A stretch of 64,000 nt of DNA from Nisaea sp. (GCF_017640745.1 NZ_JAEPQA010000022.1:1-64000), one strand, 5' to 3'; shown: positions 18,591 to 28,238, numbered from the stretch's first letter. The notes: generated from the letters alone by a model not told the origin. Numbers and translations are program-made.

Positions 18591-19360
18591 GCGAAAGCGC
18601 CGCATCGCCGGACGAGCTCAGGCGGGCGCTCGACGCTTCGGCGCAGGCCGGCCGGCCTTTGGATTTCTGGTGGCGGGATGACGATCTGCAGCGGCCGGAT
18701 GCGGAGCTTGAGCCGTTGCTCGCTCTCGCCGGGTCGACCGGCTGGGTTCCGGGCCTCGCGGTCGTGCCGGACGGTATGGATACGGAGGGGCTCAAGGCAC
18801 GGCTGGCGGGGACCGACGCCGAACTGCTCGTCCACGGTTTTGCCCACCGGAACCACGCGGGTGCCGGAGAGAAGAAATGCGAGTTCCCGGGGACCCGGCC
18901 GATGGACGGCATGTGCCGGGACGCCGCCGAAGGCTTTCGCCGCCTGAATGCCGCTTTCGGGCGCGCCTGTCTGCCCTGTTTCGTTCCGCCATGGAATCGA
19001 ATTGCACCTGAGCTGATCGCCGAGCTGACGGCCTGCGGTTTCACGTCCCTCTCGACTTTCGGTCCGCGCCGCGCGGCGGAGCCAGCCCCGGGGTTGAAAT
19101 GTGTGAACACGCATATTGACGTCATCGACTGGCGTGGTACCCGTCGCTTTGTCGGCATCGGGGCGGCGCGGGCGGCGATCATACGCCATCTCGCGGCGGT
19201 CCGGGCTGGCGCGGCGCAGGCGGAGGAGCCGTGCGGACTCCTGACCCATCATCTGATAATGGTGGAGCAGGACTGGCGCGAACTCGGTACTCTTGCGGCG
19301 GAACTGGATGCCCATGAAGCGGTTCGCCTCTGTGCGCCAAGCGACTGTTTTTGCTCATGA
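18587..19360 (+). CDS. Polysaccharide-deacetylase-like protein
   Basis: A 257-residue protein of the NodB/polysaccharide deacetylase fold. The N-terminal strand ends in WWRDDDLQRP, which supplies the metal-binding Asp pair, and the second metal motif appears as LLVHGFAHRNHAG (H-x3-H). A later segment PCFVPPWNRIAPE resembles the arginine-containing motif 3 (RxPY-like), and LLTHHLIM supplies a C-terminal His. No signal peptide is seen, so it may act in the cytoplasm on a lipid-linked or nucleotide-linked sugar, or be a divergent relative. The ATG at 18587 is fixed by the ATGA overlap with the upstream gene. Confidence 0.78.
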   Translation: MSESAASPDELRRALDASAQAGRPLDFWWRDDDLQRPDAELEPLLALAGSTGWVPGLAVVPDGMDTEGLKARLAGTDAELLVHGFAHRNHAGAGEKKCEFPGTRPMDGMCRDAAEGFRRLNAAFGRACLPCFVPPWNRIAPELIAELTACGFTSLSTFGPRRAAEPAPGLKCVNTHIDVIDWRGTRRFVGIGAARAAIIRHLAAVRAGAAQAEEPCGLLTHHLIMVEQDWRELGTLAAELDAHEAVRLCAPSDCFCS

Positions 19361-19370
19361 AGGATGATGG

Positions 19371-19871
19371 ATGAGCCTGCACGCCTATCAGAAAAACTCT
19401 CTTATCGCGGACTATCTGCGCGGCGGGATCGGCTTCGCGGTCACCGCCTTTCCGGTTGTGTTCGCTCCGATGATGGGCACCTTTCAGATCATCTTCGCGC
19501 TGATCTCCCTGGTTTTCGCCGGGTTCCTGCTGAAGACATGGCTGCGCGCCCAGACCCGGGTCGAAGTCGCCGACGAGGGCATCAGGACGCTTGGACCCTT
19601 CGGAAAGTCGATCGCCTGGCCGGACCTGACGGCGATGGAGCTGCGCTATTACTCGACCCAGAAAGACAAGGCGAAGGGCTGGATGCATCTGGTCCTAAAG
19701 GGCGGCGACGGCGCGAAAATTACCATCGAATCGACACTTGACGGTTTCGATACGGTGCTTGAGCATGCCGCTGCGGCCGCTGGTCGGAACGGCGTCGCTC
19801 TCAACCAGACGACAACGGAAAACCTAGCAGCCGCAGGGGTATCGATGGGGCTTGCCGCGGGGGATCGCTAG
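19371..19871 (+). CDS. Hypothetical membrane protein with PH-like domain
   Basis: A 166-residue protein I do not recognise by name. Two hydrophobic segments (about residues 20-36 and 38-55) form a short hairpin, followed by VEVADEGIRTLGPFGKSIAWPDLTAMEL, which is split here only for illustration and has the alternating pattern of a bacterial PH-like domain (up to about residue 130). The C-terminal 30 residues are Ala/Thr-rich and probably disordered. It begins 10 nt after the deacetylase-like gene and closes the operon, so a role in the same envelope process is likely. Confidence 0.7.
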   Translation: MSLHAYQKNSLIADYLRGGIGFAVTAFPVVFAPMMGTFQIIFALISLVFAGFLLKTWLRAQTRVEVADEGIRTLGPFGKSIAWPDLTAMELRYYSTQKDKAKGWMHLVLKGGDGAKITIESTLDGFDTVLEHAAAAAGRNGVALNQTTTENLAAAGVSMGLAAGDR

Positions 19872-19900
19872 GATGCCGGCGGCGACGGGGAGATGAGGGC

Positions 19901-21796
19901 ATGGTCGACCAGCTGACACCGCTTCTGCGGGTCAGGGATCTGCAGGTCGCGTTCGACCTGCCGGGCGGCGAGTTGCTTGCCGTCAACAAGGTTTCCTTCC
20001 AGGTTCGCGCCGGCTCGACGGTCGCCCTCGTCGGCGAGTCCGGCTCCGGCAAGAGCGTCGTCAGTCAGGCCATCATGGGTCTGTTGCCCTCCATCGCGGA
20101 GATCCGCGGCGGGTCCATCCTGTTCGCCGACGACCGGGCCAAGGGTACGATCACCGATATCGCGAGGCTGAAGCGCAACAGCCGCGAGATGCGCCAGATC
20201 CGCGGTGGCCGGATCTCGCTGATCTTCCAGGAGCCGATGACCTCGCTCTCGCCGCTGCACACGGTGGGTAACCAGATCCGCGAGGCGCTGGAGCTGCATC
20301 GAAGCGTCTCCGGGCGCGAGGCGAACGAGCTGACCGAGGAAATGCTGCGTATGGTCGGCTTCCCGGATCCGGCGCGCGCCATGCGGACCTATCCTTTCGA
20401 GCTTTCCGGCGGTCTCCGTCAGCGCGCGATGATCTCCATGGCGCTGATCTGCCGTCCTTCGCTGCTGATCGCCGACGAGCCGACGACCGCCCTCGACGTC
20501 ACGATCCAGGCGCAGATCCTGAAGCTGATCAAGGACCTGCAGGCCGAACTCGGCATGGCCGTCCTGATGATCACCCACGATCTCGGGGTCGTCGCCAACA
20601 TGGCCGACGACGTGGTCGTGATGTACCGCGGCCGGATCATGGAAAGCGGCACCCGTGACGAGCTCTACCGCAATCCGCAGCATCCCTACCTGAAGGCGCT
20701 GATGGCGGCAGTGCCGCGCTTCAACATGGAGCCGGGCGAGCGGCTGGTGCCGATCCGCGAGATCAAGAGCGAGACCGGCCATCTGCTGGCGCCGACCTGC
20801 GAGGAGAAGAAGGCGCCCCAGCACAAGCCGATCCTCAAGGTCGATAACCTTTCGAAATGTTTTACCATTCGGAAGGGGGCCTGGCTCTCGAGCGAGGAAT
20901 CGAAGGTCTATGCGCTCGACGATGTCAGCTTTGAAGTGAAGCCCGGCGAGTGTCTCGGCCTCGTCGGCGAGTCCGGCTGCGGCAAGACCACGCTCAGCAA
21001 GACCATCATGCGGGCGCTGTCCCCCGATCAGGGCTCCGTCACCTATTGCGATCAGGACGGCGAGATCGACGTGCTCGGGCTTTCCGGCGACGCGCTGACC
21101 GGTTTCCGCCAGAAGCTGCAGTTCGTCTTCCAGGATCCGTTCAGCTCTCTCAACCCCCGCATGACCGTGTTCGATATCGTCAGCGAGCCGCTGGTGATCC
21201 ACGGGATCGGCGACGATGCCTACCGGCGCGAGATGGTGTCCGAACTGATGAAGCTGGTCGGTCTCGACGCGCGGCATCTCAACCGCTATCCGCACAGCTT
21301 CTCCGGCGGCCAGCGCCAGCGTATCGGCATCGCCCGCGCGCTTGCCCTGAAGCCGCGCATGCTGATCTGCGACGAGCCGGTTTCGGCGCTCGACGTCTCG
21401 ATCCAGGCACAGGTGCTGAACCTGCTGAAGGATCTGCAGGAACAGCTGAACCTGACCTATCTCTTCATTTCGCATAACCTTGCGGTGGTGGATTACATCG
21501 CCGACCGGATCGCGGTGATGTGCGCCGGACGGCTGGTCGAGCTGGCGCCGCGCGAGGAGCTGTTCCGCAACCCGGTGCATCCCTACACCAAGGCGCTCTT
21601 GCGCGCGGTTCCGGATCCGAGCCTCGACAACCCGCTTGATTTCGAAGCCGTAATGGATCAGCGCTGCTCGGTTCCTTCCGAATGGCCGGCGCCCTTCACA
21701 GTGAGCGAGCAGACCCATCCGCGCCTGATCGATCTCGGTGGCGGGCATTTCGTGCGCGCCGACGAATCCGCTCTGACCTTGAGGTTGGCATCGTGA
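19901..21796 (+). CDS. Oligopeptide/dipeptide-type ABC importer, fused dual ATPase subunit
   Basis: A 631-residue protein with two complete ATPase domains, a natural fusion of DppD- and DppF-like subunits. Domain 1 (about 5-280) has GESGSGKS, the signature LSGGLRQR and [12 protein letters not shown]; domain 2 (about 305-600) has [17 protein letters not shown] and [11 protein letters not shown]. Each domain ends with the HPYxKAL segment typical of peptide transporters. All catalytic residues are intact. It powers uptake through the two permeases encoded 1.9 kb downstream. Its stop overlaps the GTG start of the binding protein by four bases. Confidence 0.93.
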   Translation: MVDQLTPLLRVRDLQVAFDLPGGELLAVNKVSFQVRAGSTVALVGESGSGKSVVSQAIMGLLPSIAEIRGGSILFADDRAKGTITDIARLKRNSREMRQIRGGRISLIFQEPMTSLSPLHTVGNQIREALELHRSVSGREANELTEEMLRMVGFPDPARAMRTYPFELSGGLRQRAMISMALICRPSLLIADEPTTALDVTIQAQILKLIKDLQAELGMAVLMITHDLGVVANMADDVVVMYRGRIMESGTRDELYRNPQHPYLKALMAAVPRFNMEPGERLVPIREIKSETGHLLAPTCEEKKAPQHKPILKVDNLSKCFTIRKGAWLSSEESKVYALDDVSFEVKPGECLGLVGESGCGKTTLSKTIMRALSPDQGSVTYCDQDGEIDVLGLSGDALTGFRQKLQFVFQDPFSSLNPRMTVFDIVSEPLVIHGIGDDAYRREMVSELMKLVGLDARHLNRYPHSFSGGQRQRIGIARALALKPRMLICDEPVSALDVSIQAQVLNLLKDLQEQLNLTYLFISHNLAVVDYIADRIAVMCAGRLVELAPREELFRNPVHPYTKALLRAVPDPSLDNPLDFEAVMDQRCSVPSEWPAPFTVSEQTHPRLIDLGGGHFVRADESALTLRLAS

Positions 21797-23706
21797 AGCT
21801 GCGCGCCCTCCTTTCTGCAATCGTGTTTGCGGCCGTCGCGGCGACAGCCTCCGCCGGGGAAGTTCCATATCTTGCCAAGGATGTCGCGAGCGGCGTGCTT
21901 CCGCCGGTGACGGAGCGTCTGCCGCAGCCGCCCCTGACCGTCGATTTCGCGGCGCGCGGGCAGACGCTCGGCAAATATGGCGGCACGATGCGGATGCTGA
22001 TGGCGCGCAGCAAGGACACGCGGCAGATGACGGTCTACGGCTATGCCCGTCTGGTGAGCCACCGTCCCGGAGATTTCGAACTCTTCGCCGACATCCTCGA
22101 GAGCTTCGAGGTCGAGGACGAGAGGGTCTTCACCTTCACGCTGCGCCGGAACCATCGCTGGTCCGACGGCCATCCCTTCACGACAGAGGATTTCCGCTAC
22201 TTCTGGGAAGACGTCGCGAACAACGAGGAGCTTTCGCCGGCCGGTCCGCCCAACCTGATGCTGGTGGATGGCGAGGCGCCGCTCTTCCAGGTGCTCGACG
22301 AGCGCACGGTGCGCTACAGCTGGTCGAAACCGAACCCGGATTTCCTGCCGTCGCTCGCCAAGGCGAGTCCGCTCTACCTCTACCGCCCGGCGCATTATCT
22401 GAAGCCGTTCCATGCCGCCTACGCGCCGGCGGAGGAGCTGGCGAAGCGGGTCGAGGAGGCGCACCAGCGCAACTGGGCGGCGCTGCACAACAAGATGGAC
22501 AACCTCTATCGGATGGATAATCCGGACCTGCCGGTGCTGCAGCCCTGGAAGGTCACGGGCAGCGCGACCTCGACCCGGTTCCGGTTCGAGCGCAATCCGT
22601 ACTTCCACCGGGTCGATCCCGAGGGCCGTCAGCTGCCCTATATCGACGAGGTCATTTTCGACGTGGCGAGCCCTGGCCTGATCCCGGCCAAGGTCGGCTC
22701 CGGCGATGCGGATCTTCAGGCGCGCTATCTTTCCTTCGACGATTACACCTTCCTGAAGCAGGCCGAGGACCGGTTCCCGTTCGAGACCCGGCTCTGGCGG
22801 ACCGCCAAGGGCTCTCAGGTGGCGCTTTATCCCAACCTCAATGCGGCCGACCCTGTCTGGCGCGAGCTGTTCCGCGACGTGCGCTTCCGCCGCGCGCTCT
22901 CGCTGGCGATCAACCGGCACGAGATCAACCAGGTGATCTATTACGGGCTCGCCTATGAGGGGAATGACACGGTTCTTCCCGCCTCGCCGCTCTACGAGAA
23001 GGACTATCAGACCCGCTGGGCCCGGTTCGACCTGAAGCAGGCGAACCGGCTGCTCGACGAAATCGGCCTCCCGCGCGACGAGGACGGGATCCGGCACCTG
23101 CCGGACGGCCGGCCGCTGGAACTGATCGTCGAGACCGCCGGCGAGAGCACCAAGCAGACCGATATCCTGTCGCTGATCCACGATTCCTGGCTCGATGCGG
23201 GGATCAAGCTCTTCACCCGCCCGTCCCAGCGCAACGTCTTCCGCAACCGGGTGTTCGCCGGCGAGACGCTGGTCTCCGTCTGGTCCGGGGTCGAGAACGG
23301 GCTCGCCACCGCGGACACAAGTCCCGCCGACTTCGTGCCCTACTCCCAGCAGCAGCTGCAATGGCCGAAATGGGGCCAGTATATCGAAACCGGCGGACAG
23401 TCCGGCGAGGAGATCGAGCTCGAGCCGGCGCAGCGCCTCCGGGAACTTTATTACCGCTGGCGCGACGCCAGTACGAAGGCGGCGAAGCGCGCGGCCTGGA
23501 AGGAGATTCTGGAGATCAATGCGGACCAGGTCTTCAGCATCGGCCTCGTCTCCGGCGTTCTGCAGCCTGTCGTGGTGCATTCCAACCTGCAGAACGTGCC
23601 GAAGGAAGCGATCTACAACTGGGATCCGGGAGCGCATTTCGGCGTCTATCTGCCCGATACCTTCTGGTTCGGCGAAACGCCGGCCAAGAACGCAAGCGCG
23701 GACTAG
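21793..23706 (+). CDS. ABC importer substrate-binding protein, family 5
   Basis: A 637-residue periplasmic solute-binding protein of SBP family 5 (peptides, some oligosaccharides and opines). The GTG at 21793 overlaps the upstream stop and gives a good signal peptide ([20 protein letters not shown]). Family hallmarks are visible: FTFTLRRNHRWSDGHPFTTEDF, then ALSLAINRHEINQVIYYG and the C-terminal lobe. It is longer than DppA, like the sub-group found with oligosaccharide or unusual peptide importers. An upstream in-frame ATG at 21682 would remove the signal peptide context and is rejected. Confidence 0.92.
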   Translation: MKLRALLSAIVFAAVAATASAGEVPYLAKDVASGVLPPVTERLPQPPLTVDFAARGQTLGKYGGTMRMLMARSKDTRQMTVYGYARLVSHRPGDFELFADILESFEVEDERVFTFTLRRNHRWSDGHPFTTEDFRYFWEDVANNEELSPAGPPNLMLVDGEAPLFQVLDERTVRYSWSKPNPDFLPSLAKASPLYLYRPAHYLKPFHAAYAPAEELAKRVEEAHQRNWAALHNKMDNLYRMDNPDLPVLQPWKVTGSATSTRFRFERNPYFHRVDPEGRQLPYIDEVIFDVASPGLIPAKVGSGDADLQARYLSFDDYTFLKQAEDRFPFETRLWRTAKGSQVALYPNLNAADPVWRELFRDVRFRRALSLAINRHEINQVIYYGLAYEGNDTVLPASPLYEKDYQTRWARFDLKQANRLLDEIGLPRDEDGIRHLPDGRPLELIVETAGESTKQTDILSLIHDSWLDAGIKLFTRPSQRNVFRNRVFAGETLVSVWSGVENGLATADTSPADFVPYSQQQLQWPKWGQYIETGGQSGEEIELEPAQRLRELYYRWRDASTKAAKRAAWKEILEINADQVFSIGLVSGVLQPVVVHSNLQNVPKEAIYNWDPGAHFGVYLPDTFWFGETPAKNASAD

Positions 23707-23718
23707 GGGAGAGAAGAC

Positions 23719-24717
23719 GTGCTGACCTACCTGATCCGCCGCATCCTGATCATGATCCCGACGCTGATCGCCATCAGCATCATCACCTTCGTCATCATCC
23801 AGCTCCCGCCCGGCGATTATCTGACCACGATGATCAACGAGATGCAGAGCCAGGGCGAGAATGTCGACCAGTCGAAGATCGAGGCGCTCCGGGCGCAGTA
23901 CGGTCTCGACCGGCCGATGTACGAGCAGTATTTCCTCTGGGCGACCGGGCTGCTCCGGGGCGACTACGGCTATTCCTTCGAGTACCAGCTTCCGGTGGCG
24001 GACGTGGTCGGGGACCGGGTGTTCCTGACCTTCGTGCTCAATTTCGCGACCATCCTTTTCATCTGGGCGGTCGCCTTCCCGATCGGCATCTATTCCGCCT
24101 GCAACCAGTACAGCCTCACCGATTACGGCCTGACCTTCGTCGGTTTCATCGGTCTGGCGACGCCAAACTTCCTGCTCGCGCTGATCCTGCTCTATCTCGC
24201 CAATATCTGGTTCGGCACCTCGATCGGCGGGCTGATGGATCCGCAATATCTCGACCAGCCCTGGAGCATGGCCAAGGCGCTGTCGGTGCTTGAGCATCTC
24301 TGGGTCCCGGTCGTCGTCATCGGCACCTCGGGCACCGCGGCGATGATCCGGCGGCTGCGTGCCAACCTGCTGGACGAGCTGCAGAAACAGTATGTGATCA
24401 CCGCCCGCGCCAAGGGCCTGCCGCCGTTCCGCGCGCTGATGAAATATCCGCTCCGGATGTCGCTGAACCCCTTCATTGCCGATATCGGCAACATGCTGCC
24501 GCAGGTCATCTCCGGCTCCGCCGTGGTCTCCATGGTGCTGTCGCTGCCGACCACCGGGCCGATGCTGATCGGCGCACTGCAGAGCCAGGACATGTATCTC
24601 GCGGGCTCCTTCCTGATGTTCCTCGCGCTGCTCACGGTGATCGGGATGTTCGTCTCCGACCTGCTGCTTGCGCTGCTCGATCCGCGGATCCGGCTCGGCG
24701 GGGGGGCCAATCGATGA
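23719..24717 (+). CDS. ABC importer permease, DppB/OppB type
   Basis: A 332-residue inner-membrane permease. The N-terminus LIRRILIMIPTLIAISIITF is the canonical first helix of DppB-like proteins; the EAA-loop region reads IRRLRANLLDELQKQYVITARAKGLP in two halves around the coupling helix, and the LPTTGPMLIGAL stretch follows. It starts with GTG at 23719, preceded by GGGGAGAG. Its end overlaps the next permease by four bases (ATGA). It pairs with the downstream DppC-like protein to form the channel. Confidence 0.93.
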   Translation: MLTYLIRRILIMIPTLIAISIITFVIIQLPPGDYLTTMINEMQSQGENVDQSKIEALRAQYGLDRPMYEQYFLWATGLLRGDYGYSFEYQLPVADVVGDRVFLTFVLNFATILFIWAVAFPIGIYSACNQYSLTDYGLTFVGFIGLATPNFLLALILLYLANIWFGTSIGGLMDPQYLDQPWSMAKALSVLEHLWVPVVVIGTSGTAAMIRRLRANLLDELQKQYVITARAKGLPPFRALMKYPLRMSLNPFIADIGNMLPQVISGSAVVSMVLSLPTTGPMLIGALQSQDMYLAGSFLMFLALLTVIGMFVSDLLLALLDPRIRLGGGANR

Positions 24718-25886
24718 GCATCTCCTCGAGCGAAGGCCCGCGCACCGACCATTACGTCAACCGGGAGCCGTTCAACCCCGATACGGACACGGTCCTGACG
24801 CCGGAGCAGGAACGCTACTACATGGCGTCCCAGTGGCAGATGATGTGGTGGAAGCTGAAGCGCCACCGCGTCGCGGTCATTTCGGGTCTCTTCCTGGTCC
24901 TGCTCTATCTCTCGACCATCATCAGCGAGATGATCGCGCCCTATGGGCTGGCCACGCGGCACACGGATTCGATCTACGCGCCGCCGCAGCGGGTCCACCT
25001 GTTCCACGAGGGCAGCTTCGTCGGTCCGTTCGTCTACGGGCTCGACTACAGCCTGAACATGCGCAACCTGAAGCGCGAATACACGCCGAACCCGGAAAAG
25101 GTCCAGAAACTCCGCTTCTTCTGCAGCGGCGATCCCTACAAGTTCTGGGGCATGGCGGAGATGGACTTCCATCTTGTCTGTCCGGCGGAAGGTGGCACCT
25201 TCTTCCTGCTCGGCACCGACCGGCTCGGGCGCGACATGTTCTCGCGCATCATCTACGGCACCCGGATCTCGCTCACCGTCGGCCTGATCGGCATCGCCGT
25301 CAGCTTCGTGCTCGGCATCGTCATCGGCGGCATGGCTGGATATTACGGCGGCTGGGTCGACAGCCTGACCCAGCGCGTCATCGAGGTGATCCGCTCGTTC
25401 CCGGAACTGCCGCTCTGGATGGCGCTCTCGGCGGCCCTGCCGGTCACCTGGAGCCCGATCCTGATCTATTTCGGCATCACGATCATCCTCGGCCTCCTAG
25501 ACTGGACCGGCCTTGCGCGGGCGGTGCGCTCGAAGCTCCTGGCCCTGCGGGAGGAGGATTTCGCGGTCGCCGCCCAGCTGATGGGCGCGAAGCCGAAACG
25601 GATCATCGGCCGTCACCTGCTGCCGAGCTTCATGAGCCACCTGATCGCTTCGGCGACGCTCTCGATCCCGTCGATGATCCTCGGCGAGACGGCGCTGAGC
25701 TTCCTCGGGCTCGGGCTGCGTCCTCCGATCACCTCCTGGGGCGTGCTGCTGACCGAGGCGCAGAACATCAATGCGGTCGAACTCTACCCCTGGATCATGG
25801 CGCCTGTGGTGCCGGTGATCCTGGTCGTGCTTGCCTTCAATTTCTTCGGTGACGGGCTGCGCGACGCAGCGGATCCCTACAAGTAA
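24714..25886 (+). CDS. ABC importer permease, DppC/OppC type, with extended periplasmic loop
   Basis: A 390-residue permease. After the first helix (about 55-75) there is an insertion of about 100 residues (76-175) before the conserved LLGTDRLGRDMFSRI, much longer than in ordinary DppC. The core with MGAKPKRIIGRHLLPS (EAA loop) and the final FNFFGDGLRDAADP are standard. The insert would face the periplasm and could contact the large binding protein. It is the last gene of the transporter operon; pgk follows after 80 nt. Confidence 0.92.
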   Translation: MSISSSEGPRTDHYVNREPFNPDTDTVLTPEQERYYMASQWQMMWWKLKRHRVAVISGLFLVLLYLSTIISEMIAPYGLATRHTDSIYAPPQRVHLFHEGSFVGPFVYGLDYSLNMRNLKREYTPNPEKVQKLRFFCSGDPYKFWGMAEMDFHLVCPAEGGTFFLLGTDRLGRDMFSRIIYGTRISLTVGLIGIAVSFVLGIVIGGMAGYYGGWVDSLTQRVIEVIRSFPELPLWMALSAALPVTWSPILIYFGITIILGLLDWTGLARAVRSKLLALREEDFAVAAQLMGAKPKRIIGRHLLPSFMSHLIASATLSIPSMILGETALSFLGLGLRPPITSWGVLLTEAQNINAVELYPWIMAPVVPVILVVLAFNFFGDGLRDAADPYK

Positions 25887-25966
25887 GTACCGGCCGGAAC
25901 GAGTGTGCTTGAAACGCCGGGCCGTCTGTGTTTGAAAGCGCCGGAAATCCGCGGGGAGCAAGAAAC

Positions 25967-27169
25967 ATGTCAGCCTATCGCACTCTCGATACCCTCGATG
26001 CCAACGGCCGCACGGTTCTGCTGCGCGTGGATCTGAACGTTCCGATGAAGGACGGCAAGGTGACGGACGCGACGCGCATCGAACGCGCCGCCCCGACCAT
26101 TCTCGCGCTGAGCAAGAAGGGTGCGAAGGTCGTCGTGCTGTCGCATTTCGGCCGGCCCAAGGGCGAGCGGGTCGCGGACATGTCGCTCGCGCCGATCGCG
26201 CAGCCGCTTTCGGACGCGCTGGGCGGCGTGCCGGTCGGCTTTGCCGAGGACTGCATCGGTGCCCCCGCGGAAAAGGCGGTCACGGCGATGAATGCCGGCG
26301 ATGTGCTGATCCTCGAGAACCTCCGCTTCCACAAGGGCGAGGAAAAGAACGACGCGGCCTTCACCAAGGCGCTGGCGAAGCTCGGCGACATCTATGTGAA
26401 CGACGCCTTCGCGACGGCGCACCGCGCCCATGCCTCGACCGAGGGGCTCGCCCACCATCTGCCGGCCTTTGCCGGGTTGCTGATGCAGGCGGAGCTGGAA
26501 GCGCTCGGCAACGCACTCGAATCTCCGGAGCGTCCCGTCGTCGCGGTGGTCGGCGGTGCCAAGGTCTCCACCAAACTGGAGCTGCTCGGCAACCTGCTGC
26601 CCAAGGTCGACTATCTGATCATCGGTGGCGGCATGGCCAATACCTTCCTCTTTGCGCAGGGGCACGAGGTCGGCAAGTCACTGGCCGAGCGCGATCTCGC
26701 CGATACCGCGCGGGCAATCATTGCGAAAGCGGAACAGGAAGGCTGCACGATCTGCCTGCAGACGGACTGTGTTGTCGCCGCTGAATTCGCAGCCGGCGCG
26801 CCGTCCGAAGTCGTGCCCGTATCCGCCGTTCCCGGCGACAAGATGATCCTCGATGCAGGCCCGGAAAGCGTGGCGGCCTTCGCCGAGGTGCTGCGCGACA
26901 GCGAGACGCTGGTCTGGAACGGCCCGCTCGGTGCTTTCGAGATCCCGCCGTTCGACGCGGGCACCGTCGCGCTCGCCAAGACGGCGGCCGAACTGACCGA
27001 TCAGGGGGCGCTGCTCAGCGTCGCCGGCGGTGGCGATACCGTTGCCGCGCTCGTCCATGCGGGTGTCGCCGGGCGCTTCAGCTACGTGTCGACGGCAGGC
27101 GGCGCCTTCCTCGAATGGCTTGAGGGCAAGACGCTTCCCGGGGTCGCCGCGCTGATGACGGACAAGTAG
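25967..27169 (+). CDS. pgk: Phosphoglycerate kinase
   Basis: A 400-residue cytoplasmic glycolytic enzyme that transfers phosphate between 1,3-bisphosphoglycerate and ADP. The N-terminal substrate site is [15 protein letters not shown] and the basic residues in SHFGRPKG; the hinge and nucleotide side have [23 protein letters not shown] and the C-terminal [12 protein letters not shown]. The ATG at 25967 follows GGGGAGCAAG; an earlier in-frame ATG at 25928 adds 13 residues without support. Length is normal. Confidence 0.97.
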   Translation: MSAYRTLDTLDANGRTVLLRVDLNVPMKDGKVTDATRIERAAPTILALSKKGAKVVVLSHFGRPKGERVADMSLAPIAQPLSDALGGVPVGFAEDCIGAPAEKAVTAMNAGDVLILENLRFHKGEEKNDAAFTKALAKLGDIYVNDAFATAHRAHASTEGLAHHLPAFAGLLMQAELEALGNALESPERPVVAVVGGAKVSTKLELLGNLLPKVDYLIIGGGMANTFLFAQGHEVGKSLAERDLADTARAIIAKAEQEGCTICLQTDCVVAAEFAAGAPSEVVPVSAVPGDKMILDAGPESVAAFAEVLRDSETLVWNGPLGAFEIPPFDAGTVALAKTAAELTDQGALLSVAGGGDTVAALVHAGVAGRFSYVSTAGGAFLEWLEGKTLPGVAALMTDK

Positions 27170-27204
27170 TCCCGGTCAGCGAATCGCCGGAAACCAAGGG
27201 TTTG

Positions 27205-27233
27205 TTGACATTTTACCTGCTCCACTCCATATT
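27205..27233 (+). promoter_or_regulatory. Sigma-70-like promoter of the small gene at 27255
   Basis: A perfect -35 box TTGACA (27205-27210) is followed by a 17-nt spacer and CATATT (27228-27233). The predicted start of transcription near 27240 gives a leader of about 15 nt that contains GGAGAAGG just ahead of the ATG. Confidence 0.65.
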
Positions 27234-27254
27234 TGGGTGTGCTGGAGAAGGTAA

Positions 27255-27491
27255 ATGATACCCGCTGTACCTGTCACAGTTCCGCTGAATGCGACGCTCC
27301 CGACACTGGTTGTCCCCCGGCCGGTGGAGCAGGAGCGTGACCGGAACAATGCGCTGACGGCAGCGGCGGTCGCCAGTTCCGACGAAAACAGTGAAATTCA
27401 GGGCGATAACGAGCGTGCGACCGCACTGCGCAATTCCGCCCGCAGGGAGACACGGCGCGAACGCGGCGATGCCATAGACATCCTCGTGTGA
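27255..27491 (+). CDS. Small hypothetical protein, 78 residues
   Basis: I do not recognise this protein. It has a Pro/Val-rich N-terminus (MIPAVPVTVPLNATLPTL), then a charged, Arg/Glu-rich C-terminal half (QERDRNNAL, RRETRRERGDAIDILV) that is likely helical; there is no signal peptide, membrane helix or cysteine. The case for a real gene is the context: a good promoter at 27205-27233, a GGAGAAGG ribosome-binding site four to five bases before the ATG, and a terminator at 27517-27548 shortly after its stop. It is monocistronic between pgk and the Nudix gene. Confidence 0.6.
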   Translation: MIPAVPVTVPLNATLPTLVVPRPVEQERDRNNALTAAAVASSDENSEIQGDNERATALRNSARRETRRERGDAIDILV

Positions 27492-27516
27492 GTTCGGAAA
27501 CGGTCCAGGAATTCGA

Positions 27517-27548
27517 GCGCGGCCTGCAACAGGGCCGCGCTTTCTTTT
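27517..27548 (+). terminator. Rho-independent terminator after the small gene
   Basis: An 8-bp GC-only stem GCGCGGCC (27517-27524) pairs with GGCCGCGC (27533-27540) around an 8-nt loop and is followed by TTTCTTTT. Confidence 0.85.
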
Positions 27549-27598
27549 GCCCGCGGCTCTGCTAGGGTTTTCGCGCGAGGTCTGGAACGGGGAGCGTG

Positions 27599-28135
27599 AT
27601 GACCGGAGAGCAAGGCAAGCCAAAGGGACCGGTGACGAAACTGGTGCCGGAGGGCGACGAGCGTGAGCGCCTGGTCTGCACCGATTGCGGCTTCATCAAC
27701 TATATCAATCCGAAAATCGTGGTCGGCGCGGTGGTGACCTGGGAGGACAGGTTCCTGCTCTGCAAGCGCGCGATTCCGCCGCGCCTCGGCTACTGGACGC
27801 TTCCGGCCGGTTTCATGGAGGAGGGCGAGTCGACCCAGGACGGCGCCGCCCGTGAGGCCTGGGAGGAAGCGCGGGCCCGGATCGAGATCGGCCCGCTGCT
27901 CGGCGTCTACAATATTCCCCGGATCAGCCAGGTGCAGATGATCTACCGCGCCCGCCTGCTCTCGGAGGAGATCGCGCCGGGGCCGGAAAGCCAGGATGTC
28001 GGGCTCTTCACCTGGGACGAGATCCCGTGGGACGAGATCGCCTTCCCGAGCGTCCACTGGGCCTTCGCGCATTACCGGGAGACGCTGGGGCAGGACGAGT
28101 TCGCCCCCCGTTCCGAAATGCCGATGGGGGTGTGA
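27599..28135 (+). CDS. Nudix hydrolase (ADP-ribose pyrophosphatase-like)
   Basis: A 178-residue Nudix enzyme. The Nudix box runs from GFMEEGES to REAWEEARA and keeps the REUxEE core that binds Mg2+; the glycine near its end is replaced (EEARA). A short N-terminal CTDCGF resembles half of the zinc ribbon of NudC-like and related proteins; a second cysteine pair is not seen. The family hydrolyses nucleoside diphosphates linked to another moiety, and the substrate here is unknown. GTG 27596 is an alternative start; ATG 27599 fits the GGGGAG site slightly better. Confidence 0.9.
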   Translation: MTGEQGKPKGPVTKLVPEGDERERLVCTDCGFINYINPKIVVGAVVTWEDRFLLCKRAIPPRLGYWTLPAGFMEEGESTQDGAAREAWEEARARIEIGPLLGVYNIPRISQVQMIYRARLLSEEIAPGPESQDVGLFTWDEIPWDEIAFPSVHWAFAHYRETLGQDEFAPRSEMPMGV

Positions 28136-28148
28136 GCGTTCTATATGT

Positions 28149-28225
28149 CGTTATCCCGGACTTGATCCGGGACCTCGTCGAACCCCAGGGCTCAGAAAGG
28201 TCCCGGCTCGGTGGCCGGAATGACG
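28149..28225. repeat. Dispersed palindromic repeat, copy 3 (diverged)
   Basis: Same family as copies at 4758 and 8053 but in the opposite orientation of its inner arms: it begins CGTTATCCCGG (28149-28159), continues with a GATCCGGGACCTC-like arm and ends CCGGAATGACG (28215-28225). Ends carry one change each relative to the other copies, so pairing is imperfect. It sits between the convergent Nudix gene and ftsY. Confidence 0.8.
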
Positions 28226-28238
28226 GCAAGAGAAGGAG

